Positions 8,589 to 11,133 of a stretch of 11,133 nucleotides of DNA are shown piece by piece. The stretch lies in the NCBI GenBank assembly GCA_002751075.1, contig NAOQ01000133.1, positions 55,945-67,077 of the forward strand, in the 5' to 3' direction. The first letter of the stretch is position 1; each line of letters starts with the position of its first letter. Under the pieces are notes generated by a model. It had not been told where the DNA came from. It saw nothing but the letters and a program-made list of their open reading frames with translations, and made no database searches. Both the position numbers and the translations under genes were made by a program. This stretch comes from Ichthyophonus hoferi. Its lineage: Eukaryota > Opisthokonta > Ichthyosporea > Ichthyophonida > Ichthyophonidae.

Positions 8589-8956
8589 TTGCCACCACCT
8601 AGTGGTTTTTTCACATACAGTGCATCACAAGCAGCAGTATCTGTCAGTGACAATGGCGTTGTATTGAAGATATGGAAAATTTTGAAGATGATGTCGTTAC
8701 TTATCTCTAATTCCACTTTATATGCCTCTAATCTATTAACGTTTTCTATACCTGGCTGAAGATTAAATGTAAGTAAAATATTGGTCCAATTAAGTGGTGT
8801 CAAACCTAATCTTGGTTTCTTTTGATGATTAGCATTAACTAATATTGATGTCCTGCCTGGATTGATGAATTCGTGTTTCGAAGTAAAGTTGACACTGTAC
8901 TTATATAGATTTCTTGGAATATCTGATAGTTGTTCACTAGGTATATTATTAGGCAT
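8588..8956 (-). CDS. Unidentified frame with PC4/SUB1-like signature, truncated at the copia junction
   Basis: An ATG at 8956, with A at -3, opens about 123 codons running to the copia junction near 8588; the frame then continues for 16 residues in antisense copia sequence, which is not original. Residues about 20-76 resemble the C-terminal domain of transcriptional coactivator PC4/SUB1, a single-stranded-DNA-binding fold: SVNFTSKHEF as a first strand, RTSILVNAN as a second, then GLTPLNWTNIL and QPGIENVNRL, comparable to the family's GISLxxEQWxxL...PxIxxA pattern. Residues 80-123 (VELEISNDIIFKIFHIF and a KKPLGGGN end) are not part of PC4 and I do not recognise them. Its 5' neighbour on the same strand is the DLEACG frame at 9799-9924. 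The origin, whether a host gene copy or a multi-gene mobile or virus-derived element, is undecided. Confidence 0.42.
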
Positions 8957-9102
8957 AATTTAGTGCTTGGGCTGCTTTCATCAATCTTAAATTTTAAATA
9001 GCTCGTTTTGTAGTGCTTCTATTGAATTCTTACTGCATGAGACTAATGGTTCTTATGACTCTCTGAATTTTTATACAATCTTTGAATATTATTGGGCATT
9101 AT

Positions 9103-9125
9103 GTTGCTAACTAGATGTTAGCGAC
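9103..9125. repeat. Inverted repeat / hairpin
   Basis: GTTGCTAAC and GTTAGCGAC can form a 9-bp stem (8 Watson-Crick pairs and one G-T) around a 5-base TAGAT loop. It lies about 150 bp upstream of the minus-strand frame that starts at 8956. It could be a regulatory site or chance. Confidence 0.4.
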
Positions 9126-9426
9126 CCATTAGGTTGAGTACTTTATGCAAAAGTGTGTTTTTATCACATGGTCGACTGGTATTGCCGGAACCAACAAATA
9201 CATCACCGACATTTACGGACTTAGTCTGGATTCTAATTATTATGTGTTGCATGAATAAAAGATTCGGACAAAATACATTGTTTCTCTATTTATTTATGGA
9301 GAGGTCGCTATGGTAGCAAATAGTAGATAGGTATTTACATCTAGCATTACTAGAATTAAGCGGAAATCAGTCATAGTATCAACAACTAAGTTAGGATCCG
9401 TGGGCAAAAAAAAGCTACTGGTTTAG
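9126..9426. other. No gene seen
   Basis: The plus-strand frame at 9134-9316 is short, starts at a TTG and shows no motif. Nothing else is recognised in this AT-rich stretch. Confidence 0.4.
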
Positions 9427-9708
9427 CTCTTCTCTGAAAGCAAAGAGGATACATCTAGAAATACTTTGAGGGAACTAAACTTCAGCTCTAGCAATTCAAA
9501 AGATGAACAACATAAGTTCATAGACAGTGAAAACAGAATCTTCCAGCACCATAGATCCCGACAAAAAATATCTACACCAAATGTACCTAAAGCTGAGCGA
9601 AAATCGACGATTCCTTCAGCAATCAAGTCAGCAGAGGTGGATAAAAGAAAATTAAAAGTTCCGCTTTCTTCAGATAGAAGTGAAAAGGAACGTCTAGGAA
9701 TCTTTTAG
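9427..9708 (+). CDS. Possible 3'-terminal exon, Ser/Lys-rich disordered protein
   Basis: A 93-codon frame is open from just after ...GGTTTAG (AG at 9425-9426, a possible splice acceptor) to a TAG at 9706-9708. There is no ATG in its first part, so it would be an internal-to-terminal exon or a remnant. The peptide is hydrophilic throughout, with segments such as LNFSSSNSKDEQHKF, VPKAERKSTIPSAIKSAEV and KVPLSSDRSEKERLG; this balanced, charge-rich composition differs from chance translations of the surrounding AT-rich DNA, which are rich in Ile, Tyr, Phe and Leu. No domain is recognised. It lies on the opposite strand between two minus-strand coding pieces. A weak pyrimidine tract before the AG argues against a strong acceptor. 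Confidence 0.28.
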   Translation, partial: LFSESKEDTSRNTLRELNFSSSNSKDEQHKFIDSENRIFQHHRSRQKISTPNVPKAERKSTIPSAIKSAEVDKRKLKVPLSSDRSEKERLGIF

Positions 9709-9798
9709 AGGACCATGACTCTAGATTAAAACCTTAGATAAGGAATTAATCTTGGCTTGTCATCAATTAAATTATAATAGAAGGCGAAAATCTAAATA

Positions 9799-9924
9799 TT
9801 AATAGTGTTTAATATAATTATCATACTTTTGGAGAGTGTGTCTATCGGAATATATAGTAGTCCCAGTGATTTGTCCACAGGCTTCGAGATCTCTAATTGG
9901 GGTTATTAGCTGAGAATAATTCAT
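9799..9924 (-). CDS. Short frame homologous to the 6732-7120 frame
   Basis: A 41-codon frame from an ATG at 9924 to a TAA at 9801-9799 contains RDLEACGQITGTTIYSDR. It is paralogous to the end of the 6732-7120 frame (DPEACGKVTSTT): the shared 45-bp core (9857-9901 against 6732-6776) is about 82% identical, and most differences still leave similar residues in the same frame. Unlike copy 1, this copy runs past the shared core (IYSDRHTLQKYDNYIKHY) to its own stop. It is probably the C-terminal piece of a longer ancestral gene; upstream of the ATG the frame closes quickly. The family is not recognised. Confidence 0.38.
   Translation of the reverse strand: MNYSQLITPIRDLEACGQITGTTIYSDRHTLQKYDNYIKHY
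9857..9901 (-). repeat. 45-bp repeat, copy 2
   Basis: This is the partner of the repeat at 6732-6776 in the same orientation, 3,125 bp downstream, with 8 differences in 45 positions by my count. Confidence 0.75.
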
Positions 9925-10258
9925 AACGCATTATTTTATTTAATTAGTACAATCAACAAAATTGTATCCAAAGAAATAAGAGTACTCCTTTACCGTTAAC
10001 TGCATTACACTGCCGCGAATTCCTAGCAAACTAACTAGAAAAAATACGATCTGTGTGTTGTAATAAACAAATGTACTAACAACATTAATCATAAGGAACC
10101 TTTACCCAAGTACAGTGCAAGCTTTGGTTCCAAAAAAAAAATCATTGCATTGACAGTATATATTTTCAAGTATACCAACTATATAGCACAAATTTGTTAA
10201 GGAATTAGATGTATCCAGCAAGTTTTTATGGTGTGATTTTGGCCATATTATATAAAGG

Positions 10259-10281
10259 AAAACTCTAAATCTCAACAGGAG
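10259..10281 (+). repeat. Short dispersed repeat, copy 1
   Basis: This 23-bp segment, starting AAAACTCTA and ending CAGGAG, matches 10960-10982 at 19 of 23 positions in direct orientation. It may be the remnant of an interspersed repeat; the flanks show no convincing further similarity. Confidence 0.4.
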
Positions 10282-10407
10282 ACATTGAAAGATAAATGAA
10301 TTAAGACAATCTAATGTGTGTGCCAATTATTGGTATTGTACGTAAAAACATTTTTTTAGCAATATACCTGAACGACAGTGATTTCAAAATCGTAATTCAT
10401 ATCAACC

Positions 10408-10448
10408 TCCCACTATGGCTGGGCTTATTGGCCATCAACTGAGTGGGA
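10408..10448. repeat. 12-bp-stem hairpin with bulge
   Basis: TCCCACTATGGC (10408-10419) pairs with GCCAT (10431-10435) and, after the bulge CAACTG, with AGTGGGA (10442-10448). This gives a 5+7 bp stem with an 11-base loop. Such pairing is uncommon in DNA this AT-rich and could be a transposon end, a structured RNA or chance. Confidence 0.5.
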
Positions 10449-10669
10449 AAATGTCGATCTATTGCTATCAACAGCATAACTATCATTAAAATATTGTTCG
10501 TGCACATTTTCAATGTATTTTGTGTAGATGTAAGATATACTTGTTTCACTTCCATTCACTGTATAATAGGATGCTTAATTTGAAAACAGAAAACACTCCC
10601 ATGAATCTAAGAACATTGCCCTAAGAAACTGGACTCAAGAAAATAGTCGCAAAACCTTTAGCTAACTTC

Positions 10670-10685
10670 AAAAAAAAAAAAAAAA
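10670..10685 (+). repeat. Poly-A tract
   Basis: An uninterrupted run of 16 A, followed by CAAACAAA, could be the tail of a plus-strand retroposed sequence ending here or a simple A-run. No AATAAA lies in the 30 bases before it. Confidence 0.6.
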
Positions 10686-10959
10686 CAAACAAATTTAGTA
10701 CTACTTAATACCACAATGTAAATTCCGCACCAGATATGTATATGCCACGGGTCCTAAATTAGACACCTTGCCAAAAGCAATACTTACAATCAACTTCAAA
10801 TTTTTTCCAAGGTAGAGGTTCTGCATTTGATAATTATATTGGTTAGAACACATACAAAAAGATTCAAGAGAATGCCAGTACTAAGTAAGGGAAGTGAACA
10901 TATTATATAACTATTTATTGGGAGTTTTCAATTGTTTTGAGCAAACTGTGGTTTTAAAA

Positions 10960-10982
10960 AAAACTCTACATCTTGGCAGGAG
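10960..10982 (+). repeat. Short dispersed repeat, copy 2
   Basis: This is the direct-repeat partner of 10259-10281 (19 of 23 positions identical), 701 bp downstream. Confidence 0.4.
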
Positions 10983-11110
10983 CTCCTAGTAGACTTTGCT
11001 GATCATAGACTCAGACACAAACACATTGGTTAACCTATCCGCATATCTATATATCCGCACCTCCATTAGATTCAGAACTGCGTTATCAGGGGCATCTTGC
11101 AGCTGAATCC

Positions 11111-11130
11111 TTTTTTTTTTTTTTTTTTTT
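11111..11130 (-). repeat. Poly-T tract at window edge
   Basis: A run of 20 T ends three bases before the window edge. If it is a retroposon tail, the element would be on the minus strand and lie to the right, outside the window. Confidence 0.6.
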
Positions 11131-11133
11131 GCC

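Larger units (their letters stand above)
9935..11133. other. Gene-free AT-rich region
   Basis: No coding frame of substance is present. The minus-strand frame at 10102-10326 is Phe/Leu/Cys-rich and starts beside an A-run, so it is judged random. The region holds the hairpin, short repeat pair, poly-A and poly-T tracts listed separately. The last 100 bases contain a small TATC/ATATCC simple repeat near 11040-11060. Confidence 0.5.

Noticed and set aside
10102-10326. 74-codon minus-strand frame
   Set aside because: Phe/Leu/Cys-rich chance frame ending beside an A-run; no domain or gene context.
1-11133. CRISPR array or bacterial operon
   Set aside because: No spacer-repeat structure; the tandem repeats have no unique spacers, and the gene content and retroelement are eukaryotic.

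Overview
This is an AT-rich piece of a eukaryotic nuclear genome, most likely from an invertebrate animal. The grounds are long micro- and minisatellites, standard stop codons, splice-type GTAAGT and polyadenylation AATAAA signals, a DUF1764-family gene (a family confined to eukaryotes), an RFX X-box-like palindrome and a decayed Ty1/copia retroelement. The species cannot be fixed from the sequence.

Bases 1-1100 are simple repeats. A minisatellite with an exact 10-bp period and telomere-like CCCTAA cores (1-180) is followed by TA/TACA-type repeats. On the minus strand at 958-1014 there is a possible first coding exon. It ends in PIVFDLD, like HAD phosphatase motif I, directly at a GTAAGT donor, and the repeats would then lie in its intron. 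Between this exon and the next gene is about 1 kb of putative divergent promoter DNA with an X-box-like palindrome at 1430-1443.

Bases 2027-2689 hold the one secure gene: an intact, uninterrupted 220-codon DUF1764 protein with a lysine-rich N-terminal region, an acidic run and a conserved Cys-rich C-terminus. A polyadenylation signal follows at 2797. Bases 2815-4440 are mostly empty, apart from a less AT-rich patch (about 3240-3510) and an antisense tRNA-like segment (about 3895-3967).

Bases 4440-8588 are dominated by an old, broken Ty1/copia fossil on the plus strand. Gag-like, protease-like, zinc-finger pre-integrase and integrase-core parts appear in the expected order, but the reverse transcriptase/RNase H half and a recognisable 3' LTR are missing. 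It is split by an unrelated block (about 6731-7620) carrying a minus-strand reading frame with a repeated-hairpin upstream region.

Bases 8588-9930 hold further minus-strand coding pieces. One open frame has a PC4/SUB1-like signature. A 41-codon frame shares a 45-bp, about 82% identical stretch with the block inside the copia element, so both blocks probably derive from the same unidentified gene family or multi-gene element. A plus-strand 93-codon Ser/Lys-rich frame lies between them. Bases 9935-11133 show no gene, only a hairpin, a short diverged repeat pair, a poly-A run and a terminal poly-T run.

The most interesting part is the unidentified minus-strand system made of the 6732-7120, 8588-8956 and 9799-9924 frames plus its hairpin repeats. 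Second is the divergent promoter with the X-box-like site.
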